DNA of 64,000 bases from Poecilobothrus nobilitatus (GCA_947095535.1 OX352774.1:73284416-73348415); one strand, 5' to 3'. Shown: positions 1-12,890, numbered from the stretch's first letter. The notes: a model not told the origin generated them from the letters alone. A program made the numbers and translations.

Positions 1-1999
1 AAAACTATTGTGAATTTATAATAGGACTAGAGAGTAGAGAGTCGATATTCGATTGACTACTAAATGACTATTGTGAATTTGACAGAAATTAATCGAAATT
101 GAAATTATTTTCAAAAATTTAAAAAATAATACCAATTAAATTAATATGTTATCTACATATTTAAAAATATTGTATGTTATATCGCTAATCTTATTAAACT
201 GTTTGGCATCATTAACCTTTTTTTTGTTTTAAGAATAGAATCTTGTCATTTTAAGTAAACGATGTTTAAATTCCTGCTTTCTAAAATTGTTCATAAGTAT
301 TATCCATCCAATCATTGCCTAGTTTCAGTTTAAGAAATTTAAAAATAAATAAAAAGGACTTGTCACTGTTGATTATTGTACTTTTTTTTTTAAATAATTT
401 TAATTGCCTTACACCTTTTTTTACAATTAAATTAATTTTTTTACATTTTCAAACATATTTCAAAAATTATTCTTTAATTATATTTTTTACAACTTAATTT
501 ACTACTCTACAACATTTAAAAAGAAATTTTTCTAATTATTTTCAATTCAATCAATTTCAATTTGTTTATTTTCGAAAAATGATTATGATTAAAGTTTTGG
601 ATTAAAGAGCAAGTAGATATAAAAGATAAGACGAAAAGCTTTGGATAATTTTCATAGGGAATAGATACATACATAGGTACTTAAAAAACATCGTTGAACG
701 AAGTTTTTATATATTGAAGCAATTATTAGGTTTGAAAATTTAAACTTTAAAATGAAATAGATGAGCGAGAAATTTTAAGCAAATAAAAAAAAAGAATTAA
801 TATTTGAAAAGCTATAGAGGTTTAAGATTCAAAATTTTGAAATGGAGTGCATTATAAATATTGTGCTTTTTATGACAATAATTCTTAACAATTTTGTACA
901 TTTAAAAAAATTGAAATTATGCAATAACTAAGTCTATTTATGACAAGTTATGTGGTGCAAAATATTAAAATAATTGAAACTGTTGTTTTTTTCAATGATT
1001 ATTTAAATGAATGGAGAATTTGTTGACAATAGTAATGAAATGTACGAAAATAAGTTTTTTTATTATGTGAACCACCACTTAAATATGTATGTTCTTAAAA
1101 CTAGGTAACATTTACTTAAATTACATATTTTTTTTTTTTTCGTTTAAAATTCTATGTAGAGTTTAGGATATGAGAAATTTTCAGTTTAGACTCTTTTCAA
1201 CATATACATCGTCTTTTTTTCAAAATTTTGGCAATTTTTTTTTTTTTTGTTTTTTTGAGTTTAACGATTGAATTTTATTAGAAAATCGAAAATTATAATC
1301 CCATAAAAGTCAAATACAAATTGTGACATTTTGTTTTTGGAGCTAATTATTATGAAACACATAAATTTTTACAAATTTAAATTACATATTATAAATTAGA
1401 TACCACAATTTTTTGATTTATTTTGACTTATAATTTATTTCTTTTTCAAAATGAAAAAAATTAAGATGTATAGTTGATATTATTTGTAATTTAAGAATTT
1501 GCGATGATACTTAATTTAAGTAAATAATAATTTTTTGTTCTATAAAATAAAAAAACAAAATAAAAAAATATATTTGACTAAAATTTATGATTTATTGATG
1601 ATAATTAGTTGCATTTTCTTTCTTTGTTAGTTTTCATATCTGCTTTTTTTTTTTAAACAAATTTTGTTTTTTAATTTAATTTAACAATTAATATGAAATA
1701 TTTAAATTATTTCTCTTTCTAAAAATTGAATTAAATTGTTATTTATAAAATATAAATAACAAAACATTTTATTTATAAGTTTGTTCGAGAAATTGGTTTT
1801 GTTTTTTGGAAGAAAGTTTATATTTTTTATATAACATTTTGTATGTATCATCTTATTTAAATTCTATTCAATATAATTTTAAGTTAAAATATTTCTTTCT
1901 TTCTTTTACATTCTTGAATTTTTTTAAATGTAGTATTTGAAAATTTTTTTGGAAAAATAAAAAGAAATTCATTTAAAAAAAACGAGGGCATAAACTAAA
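1..1999. other. AT-rich intergenic DNA downstream of Tom20
   Basis: Very A/T-rich with many T and A runs. The open frame at 315-497 is hydrophobic low complexity and I do not accept it as a gene. No repeat family recognised elsewhere in the window was found here. Confidence 0.7.
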
Positions 2000-2005
2000 T
2001 TTATT
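2000..2005 (-). terminator. Candidate poly(A) signal of Tom20
   Basis: AATAAA on the minus strand, about 106 nt past the Tom20 stop. It is the nearest canonical hexamer, followed by A/T-rich DNA. In DNA this AT-rich the hexamer is common by chance, so it is a candidate only. Confidence 0.45.
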
Positions 2006-2110
2006 AGAATGATTTTTCTTTCCTTTTTTACTGCTTTTTTTTTATAAACTGAAATAAATCTATAAGATTTAATTTCAATTTTTTTTTTTTAATTTTGGAC
2101 TATTTTAAAT

Positions 2111-4722
2111 CTACTCAAGATCATCAATATGGGCAGAAGCTGATCCACCCATAACAATTTCACCACCAAGACCAGCCATCATTGCTGCAGCAGCAGGATC
2201 AATTGATTTGGATGTACTTGAACTAGTAGCGGCTACAAGTCTTGCTCCTTTTTCTTCTGAAGCAGCAGCTCGATTACCTAATTCTTGCATTTTTTGAATT
2301 AACATTGTGAACACTTGAGCTGGTAGTGATGTTTGTAATATTTGTAATAAACGTGTTGGTTGACCGCAAACAACAATTGCATTTGCCAAATGTTCAACAC
2401 CATTTTCAAAGTCTCCAGTTGCAATTAATGTTTCACCTAATTGAATTTCTTGTAGGAAATATCTAAAACAAAAAAATTATAAATTTCTAAGCTATAAATA
2501 TAATAAAACGTAAAATTGAATGATTTCATTTTTATTCTTGTAGTAATAGACTTGATTTTTAAATTGCAAATTAAATTGGATGTATTTTTTTATAATATGA
2601 ACGTAAAGAGGTAAAATATACATATGTATGTAAATTAAAGAACCTAATAATTTTACAGAATTAAAAAAACTATGATCTTAGAGACCTCGTAACCGAAATT
2701 TATTATAAGATATTATGATTGATACAAATTAATGAAAAATGACAAATTTGTTAATTTTTTAAACTCATGTTAGATAGTCATTACAAAAAATTGACAAGGT
2801 CAGTAAAAACAAAAGGACAAAAAAAACCTTAATTTGAAAAGGAGCGTTTGTGCTTTTGTTTCTATATGTAATATAAGGTGTGGTTTAGTTAAATTAATAT
2901 CAATTATTCTACATATTACATAAATAAACACAAAAATTTTATAAAAAGTGATTTGAATTAATATGGTTGGGGAATTTATTTCGATTTTCAAAATATCGAT
3001 TTCAAAAAGTCGACTCTCAAAATGTTGATTCCGAAAAAAGGCTGACTTGGACAAAATATTGATTAAGAAAATGTCGACTTGGATAAATGCCGACATTTAA
3101 AATGTAAAGTTTTCGACTAAATAAATGAATGAAGCTCTGATTATGCAATACACTATAAAATCCCTCCTGATTCAAAATCTCACATATAGATTGTATATAT
3201 AAATATTCCATAAAAAGCGTATAATAGTGATTTTGTAACCAACTCCAAAATTCCTTTCAATTAATTTTGTTTACATAAATATGTCAACAACAAAACATAT
3301 TAAATAGTGCGAGCTGCCACCCCCAAACCCATGACAAACAATTTGAAATACTGATTTTGAAATCAACTCTAAAATTTTTACTAAGTATTTTTCTACAGAA
3401 ATATTTCAACAACAAAGCATGTAAAATTCGAGAAAAAAAAAAACTAAAGAATTTAAAGAAATATTTGATTTTTTCAATATAAAATTCTAAATTATTTTTT
3501 TCGAAGATTTTATTTTTCAGTATTTTTTTTGTTCCAAGATTTTTTTTTCAGGAAAACGACGTGCTTTCATTAAATCTATTTAAGAACTAAAATACACAAT
3601 TTCTACATAAATTAAAAAATCGACATAAGCTCTGAATCCCGAATTAATATTATGTTAAAAAATTAATAATAGTAATGATTTGAGAAAAGAATTATTTTTA
3701 ATAATTGAAAATCAAAATTATATTATGGTTAAAAACATTAAAAGAAAATTCCCTTTTTTTTTAAGTATGTATGTACTGTAAACAAGAAACTGGCTACTTT
3801 CTTTTTATAAATATTGTTAAAGAATGCTATGATAACAAAGAATAGAATTTAATCGTATTTTTTTTGTCAAGTTTGTATATGTAGATAATCGTTTTGAAAA
3901 TATTGAATTAACACATTTATTCTAAAAATACATGTATGACGTTAAAAAATATTATAATTAAATTAATATACCATTTTCATATTTGTGTTCATCATTTATG
4001 AAACCCAATTTGTTTTTTTGATTTTGAAAAAAATTCATCGAAAAATTCTCATTTAAATATTTTTTTTTTATTTCCCTATTGTATAGTAAAAATTATGAAT
4101 CACTTGATTTAAAACAAAATGTTCTAAATTAATATTTCATTATTGATTATTTTCCCAAATCCTTGAAAAGGTCTTGTAATGTTATGTTAAAGAACATAAA
4201 CATTACATCTGATTACATAATATTACGTTTGGTTGTTATTTTATTTTTTATTTTGTTTTTTTACTTATTTTAGGCCTACACAATTTGATTGGTCTATAGA
4301 TAATATTGAAAATTTTTATCACAAGATCTTATTAAAAGTTCAAACATAACCTCAAAAAAAAATTTCTTTTTTGTATAATTTCGAGTGTATGTACATTTTT
4401 ATATTTTATTAAAATATAATAAAACGGAAGTTTATACCTTTCAATTGCTTCTTGATCTTGTAAATTTGGCATTTCACTTTTTGTGCCATTTTTCTTTTGA
4501 CGACGTCTTCCTAGAATAATAAAAAGTAAAAACATAAAAAAAAAAATTGGACATTTAAATGCCGGAAAACATTTTTCTTTTCTTTTTAAACTTACTCTCT
4601 CTAACTTTTTTTTTGTACTCTGGATCACTACGTCTTTTCTTATCAAAATAAATGCAATAACCCAAAAATAATGTACCAGCAACTCCAGCCGCAATTCCAA
4701 TCGTTGTTTTATTGATTTCCAT
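2111..4722 (-). CDS. Tom20: Tom20, mitochondrial import receptor subunit (three exons)
   Basis: Exons on the minus strand are 4722-4596, 4510-4438 and 2462-2111; 552 nt joined, 183 residues plus TAG. Introns begin GT (GTAAGT, GTATAA) and end in CTAG and TTTTAG, in phases 1 and 2. The ATG at 4722 follows an A-rich leader and has G at +4. Residues 8-26 form a glycine-rich N-terminal membrane anchor (GIAAGVAGTLFLGYCIYF), followed by a basic linker (KKRRSDPEYKKKVRERRRR). Residues 56-110 form the TPR-like presequence-binding domain, with the family motifs FLQEIQLGE, GVEHLANAI and VCGQP. The C-terminus is acidic (DDLE). Family knowledge: Tom20 sits in the outer mitochondrial membrane, with its anchor at the N-terminus, and binds amphipathic presequences for the TOM complex. 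The alanine/serine-rich tail (about 135-175) makes it longer than vertebrate Tom20 (about 145 residues), as in flies. No frameshift or missing key residue is seen. The family assignment is very secure; exon joins are by eye but keep the frame throughout. Confidence 0.96.
2463..4437 (-). other. Tom20 intron 2 (1975 bp)
   Basis: A long intron with a GTATAA donor at 4437 and a pyrimidine-rich TTTTAG acceptor ending at 2463. It is AT-rich and noncoding. It holds a degenerate run of short GTCGACTT/AAAATGT-type repeats near 2980-3100 and a D-monomer repeat near 3150-3445. I see no coding exon inside it. Confidence 0.85.
3150..3445. repeat. D-monomer repeat inside Tom20 intron 2
   Basis: AAAATCCCTCCTGATTC, AAAAAGCGTATAATAGTG and GATTTTGTAACCAACTCC match the D monomer of family E, followed by TTTCAACAACAAAGCATG and GCGAGCTGCCACCCCC, which echo 22738-22760 and 62274-62292. 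It marks a transposon relic in the intron. Confidence 0.6.
4511..4595 (-). other. Tom20 intron 1 (85 bp)
   Basis: A short intron with a consensus GTAAGT donor and a TTATTATTCTAG acceptor. It interrupts an arginine codon after its first base. Reading through it gives a spurious open frame that drifts out of the Tom20 frame. Confidence 0.9.
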
Positions 4723-5320
4723 TTTTTCTTACTACTTGTGATGAAATGTTTGCGTAACAGAAAATCAAATCAAAAATATAATTAAAAATGAGTAATTCAA
4801 AATAATTTTGAAAATTTTTAATTAACCCGGAAATGTCTATCACCAATGGTTAATTTGAATTATAAAGGGGAAAAAAAAATTAAAAAAAAACTTTAATTAC
4901 TCTTTATTTTTGATTTTTTAATTTTTGTAAAATTTTTTTACATGAAAACACGATGGAATCCGACTACTCACCACGAAAATTATTTTGGTAAATTACTTTG
5001 ACATTTATGTGTTCTCGCAATGACATATCATACCATATTCACCAATTCTTGATAAAACAAGATATTCTAATGGGTAGGATTTTTGAACGAATTTATGTTA
5101 AATAAAAGCTGTGCTTATATCCGAAAGTATTCTGTTTTGTCCTCATTAGTTTGTGCGAAAGCGTTCGAGGTTGTACGTTTCTGTTTATATTTAAAAACAA
5201 TTTTAGACAAGTTTTTTTTATTTTTTTTTGACTAATGTATATTAAAGATTTATTAATTTTTTTGTGAAAAAATGGGGAAACTCAAAATTCTTGAAAAGTG
5301 TTTCTAAAGTTTTTATAATG
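4723..5320 (-). promoter_or_regulatory. Upstream region of Tom20
   Basis: This stretch lies directly upstream of the Tom20 start and must hold its 5' UTR and core promoter if the gene has no distant leader exon. It is AT-rich; no unambiguous TATA box, initiator or splice site can be picked out by eye. Confidence 0.4.
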
Positions 5321-5321
5321 A

Positions 5322-6312
5322 GCGCCTTAAGTAGCATCTAGCGCTATAAAAAAACCGCACCGCTCGAAAAATTTTCTACTGAACGATTTTTTTATCTAGC
5401 GCTACATGAATTTTACAGAAAATTTTACGCTAAATTATGTAGCGACTTTTTATTGATTATGTGTTCACATTTAATGTGAAAAATTTTTGTTTACTTTATT
5501 TTGTGAACATTTTTGGATTTTTACCATTTTTTTAAAAATTGATAAATTGAGAGATAAAAATATAAGATTTAAAAAAAAAATACGTTTTCATAAGAAATTT
5601 CATGGATATTATCGCAACTTTAGAAAGAGAAAAATATAGTGTATAAAAATAAAAATATTATTATAAAATATTACAGCAACACTTTGACAGTAAAAAATGT
5701 ACATAACCTAATTTATTAATATTTATATTCATATTTAGCTAAAAATATAAAATTTTTTATTTATAAAGTTGTTAAAAATAATATAGTTTATTAATAATAT
5801 TTTTATACCTATAATATAGTCATTTTAATATAGATTCTCACTAAAAAACAAAAAAAAATTTTTTGAACATTTCTTTATTTTTTTGACACTTTAAAATTTA
5901 AATGTCATGGTAGTAGACATTTTTTTGCAAGATGTACAATTTTTGCATATGTATTAAAAATATCCACGATATTTATAGCAAAATATATACAAAATATTTA
6001 CAAGAACATATTTTCGTGGATATTTATGGTTACTTTCGTGGATATTTTCAAAGGTTTCATAGATATTTTTTTAGGGTTATCTTCATTTATGTATCTTCCA
6101 CCCATATCATTTATGTATCTTCTCACTTCTGCCTATGCTCTAACATTTTCGTGGATATTTTTTGTCATGAAAACCAACCTAATAAAATAAAAATATACGA
6201 AATGTCACACAAAATTAAATGCCATTTAATTTTGCTTAAAATCGTTCAGTACAAACATGCAGCGCTAAATGCTACACCACTGAAATTTAGTATAGCGCTA
6301 GATTCTCTTGAA
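5322..6312. mobile_element. Candidate TIR element, about 1 kb
   Basis: The 12-mer TCTAGCGCTATA at 5337-5348 recurs as its exact reverse complement at 6291-6302, and the flanking bases (GCGCCTTAAGTAGCA against GCGTTCAAGAGAA) continue the match imperfectly. Further AGCGCT motifs lie just inside both ends. The interior has several copies of TTTTCGTGGATATTT between 5960 and 6170. The long open frame at 5932-6324 has no family resemblance and is probably chance. No target-site duplication was identified. Confidence 0.4.
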
Positions 6313-8524
6313 CGCGACCAATGAAAAGTTAATAAACAAATTGAGCATAGTATGCTTTATGTTAGTGTTGAAAACCTCCCGTAAAAATGGTCCGATCCTT
6401 AATTTTTTGGTCTAAAATGATTCCTTTTCACTTCCTTGTCTGGCGCCTTTTAATTTTACTTTAAAAAGGATTGTACAAATTTTTTTAGGCTATTTTTTAT
6501 ATTCGAGGTATTTGGAATTTGTATAAAATATCAAATTTTACAAATAATTGTAGATAAGTAGTAAGTTATTGAAAATATTCAAATTTTTTTCATATATGAA
6601 TAACAAATTTAAAAAAATAATTATAGATGATAATGTAAGTAATATAAAATTTATTAAAATTTATTTCATACAAGCAAAAAAAATATCAAATGGATATTTG
6701 CCGTATGCGTTTACTTGCCGAATTCAAAAAGAGGATTGCTTAAATTGTTAGCGGAGCCACCTCCATTCATAGATATAATAAAATATAGATTGGCAGCTTC
6801 TCACTCTAATGTATTTCATATTCAAGCATTTTCAGCTAAAAATTAACATATGTTTTATTCTAAAGCTAAAACAACTGTTTAGATTTTGTACAATTTATGC
6901 GCAAAAGCATGTAGAACAGTTTCTTCTAAAACCAAATATGTACATTCACAGACCACAGTACTTGTATTTATTTAGATTTTAGTTAAGTAGTATTATGCTT
7001 AATTTTGAAATTAAGCATTTTTTTTTGATTCAGATACATGAACCAGTTATATATTAAACTAAATTGTTAGAGAAAACTTCATACTCCAGTTTTATGTATT
7101 CAGTGCTATGTGACATATTATTTTGATTTGACAAAATGAGATTCAATCCCATATTATCAACTTATAAAAATACTGTTCACCAATAAATTGTAACGTTATT
7201 ACTACTTTATTTAAAAGAACTTCCAGAAAATTGTTCATTCCCTTATTTTATGAAACAAAAATTACAAAATATTAAAAATCACAGATAAAATAATACCTAA
7301 TGGTATTATATCTGAAAGGTACAATATCTGATAAGGGTTATATCAGGTTATATGTAACTTACACACAAAAACAAAACAAAGTTTGAAATCATATTTTTAA
7401 AAATTTATTTAGTACTTATGTACGTTTCAGATGAATCTAAATTTGGAAAAATTGTAAGAACCGATTCTTCCTTTAGTATTGTACTACTAAAGATATATGC
7501 AATTGCTCACTGTAATTTCGGTGTCCTTCTTTAAACTCTCCGGATTGTTTATTCAAGCTTGTAATATTAAAAATCCACTTATTTTTTAATAATGTTTTTT
7601 GGAAACATGTGAAAAGAGATGTTTTTAAAAAAGTCAAAATTAATAATTTTACGTTTTCAATATTAAAATGTTAAAATTTAAATTTTGTATAGAATCAATT
7701 AAATATTGAAACAAATGGTAAAATATTTCTCTTTACCATTTTTTTTTAAAATTATCTGTACTATCTAAACATGTTTTGCGCAACCTATTTTTATTTTATC
7801 ATTTAAAAATGCCATTTTGAATTTTATATAAAAGAAATCTATAATGGCAATACTTTTCCAATATCCATGTATTTAATAGTCAAACCCAAACGTCAATCCG
7901 TCTGAATCAGTCTTTAAAGTGCATTAAATAGAATGAAAATTCGTATTGTAGTGTTGCGAAAAATTTAAAAATTAATTTCTCAAAAATTTAATGAAAAAAA
8001 AATGTAGTTAAAATGGGAGACGTATTAAATATCGACTATTTTAATCTTGCTTTTTGTAAACCTCGCTTTTTCAAATGTTATTTTTAAAATCTTGCTTTGT
8101 TTTTAAACATTTTAAAAAAACCTACTTTTGTGAAGTGATATTTTAAAATATTGAGATTTTAACCCTTATGGTCAAACCCTTGGTACAAATGTAACAATTT
8201 TAAGTTTAAACAGCTATATCTTCCACACTTATTGAAGTGCAAATTTGTACCTTCGTGACATCTTCTATTATGAAATGTTTGTCTTAGTTTAAGAGCTAAA
8301 TATTATAAAATGTTCTCTCTTTCATTATTTATGTATATCCATTTCAAATTTAATTGAATTCTTTGAATTTAATTAATTTGGAATTTTAATCTCTAGCTTT
8401 TTAACCCTTATGTCAAACCCTTGTTGAACCGCCTTTAATCAAACCCTTGGTACATTTGTGCCAATAACGTTTTTCATACATTTTGTATAAGAAATAATAT
8501 GTAAAAAATAAAATGTTTTCGTTT
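6313..8524. other. AT-rich intergenic DNA with a short repeated motif
   Basis: No gene seen. A motif reading TTAACCCTTATG-GTCAAACCCTTGGTACA occurs at about 8159-8190 and again, interrupted, at 8400-8462. This suggests a small dispersed or duplicated repeat. Confidence 0.55.
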
Positions 8525-8850
8525 TTTTATACGTGTGTGTTGGACTTTAACCCACTAAACACCACCTCCCTTTTGTGACCAAACAATAGGTTATACGATC
8601 TTTAGTACTACTGTACTGCCGGGTCATAGAACTTACTCTACAAAATGTATTTTGTTTTATCTCTCTATAGCAAGCGGTTCAAAAGTTATAGATTTTTTTA
8701 TGAAAAGTCGCTAAAAATCTTTAGCCCCTCATATCTCAGAAAGGGTCCAGAATAGACCCCCCCTCCCATATAATTTTTTGTTCGTTGTTATGCTCCCCAT
8801 CACCTCCTGCTCTATGTGCAAGTTAACTGTGGGACAACCTGTATAAAAAA
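8525..8850. repeat. Complex-sequence island, probable repeat remnant
   Basis: This stretch is richer in G and C than its surroundings. The segment 8547-8574 (TTAACCCACTAAACACCACC and following CTCCCTTT) recurs at 14859-14887 with few changes, so at least part of it is dispersed repeat. The stretch to 8850 (CATATCTCAGAAAGG; GGGACAACCTGTATAAA) looks like a decayed transposon end but has no proven partner here. Confidence 0.45.
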
Positions 8851-10597
8851 TTTAGACTAATATGTCAAGAATACTTCAATGTTGGATTGCACAATATTAC
8901 TATAACAAAGTTTAAAGATAAATTTTACAACAAAAATAAAAATTCATAGCAATCAAACACTTGATTTATCTTAATTTTTTGAAAAATTAAAACATATGTC
9001 CTTTCAGATCTGACGGACTTCTTGTAAGACAACCTTCTTCAAAATGTCTCTCCAAATCCGGAGACTTGGACTTCACAAGGTTCACAAAATCTAGCAGAAA
9101 ATGTTTTTAGTAGATCAATTGATTAGATTTTGTATCAATGAAAAATTTTTTAAAGAAACAAATCTAATTTTATTGGCTAAGAATGTGTTATTTTAATATT
9201 ATGTAATTTTAATGAATTAATAATGATCTTTTTGTTCTAACTATTTATAATTAAAGTAAAAATCTTTAATTAATTTAAAAAGCTTTAAATTTTGTTTTTA
9301 AATTAATGTAATTAATATATACGTAATAAATAAATATTTTTTAAGAATATTAATTTAAAAAAAAAAGAAAACTCCTTATATTTGTGAATGAAATCGTTAA
9401 AATTTTTATAATTCACAGTTTACCAAAAAATATTAATTAAATTTTTAATAAAAACAAAAAAAAAAATTTTTAAATTCTCAAATTTGTTAATATCAAATGA
9501 TATCATAAAATTTTCAAATATTTACTAAATTTATTCAAAAATTATCAATAATTTATCCAAACATTTTGAATTTTGATTGATATGATGGTAAATAATGATT
9601 CACTAATGAAGAATTTAATGAATTACTGGTTAATTTATACATGAAAAGTGGAATAATTATGAGTATTAAAAAGAAATGAAAAAAAAAATTCTAAAAATCT
9701 TTTTTAATTTAATTATAATGAATTATTGATTTCAATTAAATAATTTTTGAAATTGCATTCATTCTTTTAATTGAAAAAGAAAATTTTATATACAGATAAA
9801 ATTTTCTCCTATAAGTATGCAATATCTGGTATCATTAAAATAAAAATATTTTCTTTCCTTGAAGAAGGGTTTAACTGTTAAATGTGTCATCCTTTTGATT
9901 CTATTTTTCTCCAATTTAAAATTGTATTAATTTTTATTTTAATTATAATATAATAATGATTTAAAAATCAACAATGGCAAAAAACAAAAGTCGGGATTTA
10001 AAATTAAAAATATTTTCTTCTATTAATGATATCACAATATGTATGTATGGCAAAATAAAATATAATAAGGAGTCAACATTTCATTCATTTTTTTTTTTAC
10101 TTTAATTAATAAAATTCTCTTGACAAATAATATCCTATATTTTCTTATACTTTAATATGATGACGATTTACATACTAATTCATATTACAATTGAATTTGT
10201 TTCATTTTTAAAAATAAAAAAAGATACCCATAATGGATGTTGCCCATTATTGAAACCCGATGATAATACAATTTTACAATAAGATCATCTATACAATTTA
10301 CACAATTTAAAAATATTTTAGTCTTGGTTGAAATTTACTTCATTGATTTTAATGCTCTAGTGAATAACCAAATGGTGTAATAGAATATATACTATGTATT
10401 GTACATATAGAAATGTTAAGTCCATTTAAACGTCATTATGTATACCTCGATAATATAATATGTAATTTGAGTTGAAAAGCTAGTTGAATAAAACTGCTAG
10501 ATATTATAACTCAGAAATTGAAAAACAGAATATTATGAAATAAAAGAATGAGTTTCAGTTTTTTATTAACAAAAACAAAAAGAAAAATAAAAAAAAA
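8851..10597. other. AT-rich intergenic DNA
   Basis: A/T-rich with long homopolymer runs. No coding frame, RNA gene or recognisable repeat was found. Confidence 0.65.
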
Positions 10598-11442
10598 TGA
10601 GGAAGAGTGCAGTAGAGTAGACTGTGTCAACTCTGGGATACCCGTATGAACGTAATATTCCCTGTTTCTATAAAACTTGACCATCTTTTAAAAACATTCA
10701 GATGTTTTAGTATCGATGTTAACTACAAAGATATATTTATGTAAATTATGGAGTTGTATGACAGCTACTCAAATTTATTGCACATGCACAACCAAATTTT
10801 ACAGAAGTTGTGGCCATAAAACTTGATCATCATTTATAAGATTTCAGACCCCTAGCTTCATTAAGTTCCAAGAGGTGCAAGAAGCCTGAACTGGCTGGTC
10901 TAGACAAACCAAATTTTACAAAAGTTGTTGGCATGTAACTCGACACCTCTTTACTAAATTTCAGATTCCTAGCTTCAGTAGACACTGAGTTATTTTCATT
11001 TAAAAAGAAAAGTTGTATGGCAGCTACTCGAACCTATCGTACCATCACAACCAAATTTTAAGAAGTTGTTGCCATAAAACTTGATCATCATTTGCAAAAT
11101 CTCAGAAACCTAGCTTGAATAGATACTGAGTTATAAATATAAGATATGAGCTTTATTTATAGTCCATATAAATAAAGAAGTTGTATGGCAGCTACTCGAA
11201 AATGCTGGATTTAAGCAAAACTAACAATTTTGTAAAAATGATGTAAAAAAAATTTAATCCTCCTAGCTCCTTTATATTTATTGTGTTATCGTGCGGACGG
11301 AAGTATATGGCTTAATCGAATCAGAATTCGATTCTGAGCCGATCCATACCTTTGACACTATATCTACCTCGACTCCTTTAAGGTGTCACAAATGTAATGG
11401 TAAATTTATTATACCATTGAACATAGTTCATACGGGTATAAT
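10598..11442 (-). mobile_element. Family C HINE-like element, full-length copy
   Basis: The end at 10598 (GAGGAAGAGTGCAG) matches the 3' end of family A (GAGGAAGAATACAG). A subterminal inverted repeat is perfect over 14 bp: ATACCCGTATGAAC at 10638-10651 and its reverse complement at 11426-11439. The inner end retains GATCCATACCTTTGA and GGTGTCACAAA, as in family A. The body is made of repeated blocks (GTTGTATGGCAGCTACTCG; CCAAATTTTACAGAAGTTGT; AAACTTGATCATC) spaced about 120-260 bp apart. These are the structural marks of non-autonomous Helentrons (HINE/DINE-1). The open frame at 11291-11479 lies inside the element and is not a gene. Confidence 0.75.
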
Positions 11443-12574
11443 GAAATTGAAATTATTTTTGAGTGAACGTCTAATTTAAATTGAAAAATAAATATTAAAA
11501 TAAATTTTTTATTTAAAGCAAATTAAAAGTTTTTAAAAGTATATATGTACATTAAAAAATTTAATATTGACATTTAATATTAATTAATTGACACAGATAG
11601 TTTTTCAAGTTAAAGTTTTATATAAATATAATATAATTAAAAAGTAATTGGGGATGTATGTTTTAATGAAAAGTTTTTATAATTAAAATAGGATAATTTA
11701 AAAAAATAAATAAAATAATAGTGTACAAATATTTTATTAAAATAATTGTATAAGTATTATTATAAAATCATTGAATCCTTTTGGAGTAAACTGATAGATT
11801 TTATGCAAAAAAATTCACGTTTACTTTTAAAATAAACGAATCGTTACAATCAAAGGATGTACTTTATTTTAGGTACATTGTTCGATCCTTTTCAAACTTT
11901 ACTAAGACATACCTTAGATCACGTCCGTGCTGAAATACTATATGGGTCCAATTAAGCAGTGGGGACACTAAAGGTTTAAAAAAGAAAAGCCCTTCGAAAA
12001 TTTATGAAGACAACTTACTTAAATAGCCGTAGCACCTATATTTCTGGAACTGCGAACAACTAACAAGGCTTAAATGTAAATCCTGAAAATTTCCTTTCTA
12101 AAGATTTGTATAATGTTATAAGATATTCAGCGGTTTCGGTACAGGGTGTTTAAGAAAAAAAAAATTTCAAAAAAAAATTAGTTTTTATTAATTTAAAAAA
12201 AAAAAACTATGAAGATAAATCTGATGGAACTTGAAATTAAAGATGTGAAAATGGACATGTCGGCTATTAAAACAACTACCGTTGTATGTAATAGTAATAT
12301 CGGAAAAATTAAAAATTTTAAAATTATAATCTAGTGATCAGGATATTTTTTAGGAGCGTGCCATTTGCCTGTATTACATTTATTTAATAAACACTCATGT
12401 AGTTTTTCATGTAGAATTCAAATCACTTTTGTGATAAAAAAAACACGAAGAATATTTTTTTTTATTTTGTGAGTAATTTTTACTCACAGTTAGCATTTCA
12501 AGATGTTTTTTTATTAATGTTGGCAACGTTTGTTAAACACAAATTTGAATTTAAAATTTTTTTTCAATGCAATA
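11443..12574. other. AT-rich intergenic DNA
   Basis: No gene seen. The stretch 11930-12160 has normal base complexity (GGGTCCAATTAAGCAGTGGG; CGGTTTCGGTACAGGGTG) and may be an old transposon fragment, but no second copy exists in the window. Confidence 0.5.
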
Positions 12575-12890
12575 TAATTGTTTATGTCAATATAAAAACG
12601 AAATCCGAAACTCATAGCTAAATTTTATCGTCTGAAAATGGATTTTGAAATTACCAAATCACCAATTACCAAATTTTTTTTACCATTTAGAGCCGCTTTT
12701 TACAGATTTTAACAATATTTTCATATGAATTTTCCTGTTTCAGTAAAGTCTGAATATTTCCCCTAAAAATTGGAATTTTAACCTGAAAAAGGAGATATTG
12801 TGTAGAGGAAAAACGAAATCCGAACTCATAGCTAAATTTTATCGTCTGTAAATGGATTTTGAAATTACCAAATCTTTAAAAGAAGACAAA
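12575..12890 (-). repeat. Family G dispersed repeat, two partial units
   Basis: A block starting ACGAAATCCGAA, then GCTAAATTTTATCGTCTG and ATGGATTTTGAAATTACCAA, occurs at 12598 and again at 12812, a spacing of 214 bp. The same block is found in reverse orientation at 31725-32115. The function is unknown; it is probably the tandem interior of a transposon. Confidence 0.65.

Noticed and set aside
4332..4700. A 122-codon open frame on the minus strand over Tom20 exons 1-2
   Set aside because: It is in a different frame from the Tom20 start in exon 1 and reads through intron 1; only the spliced model gives a conserved protein.
5932..6324. A 130-codon open frame
   Set aside because: Encodes Ile/Tyr/Phe-rich sequence from repeated CGTGGATATT motifs with no family resemblance; it lies in a candidate TIR element.
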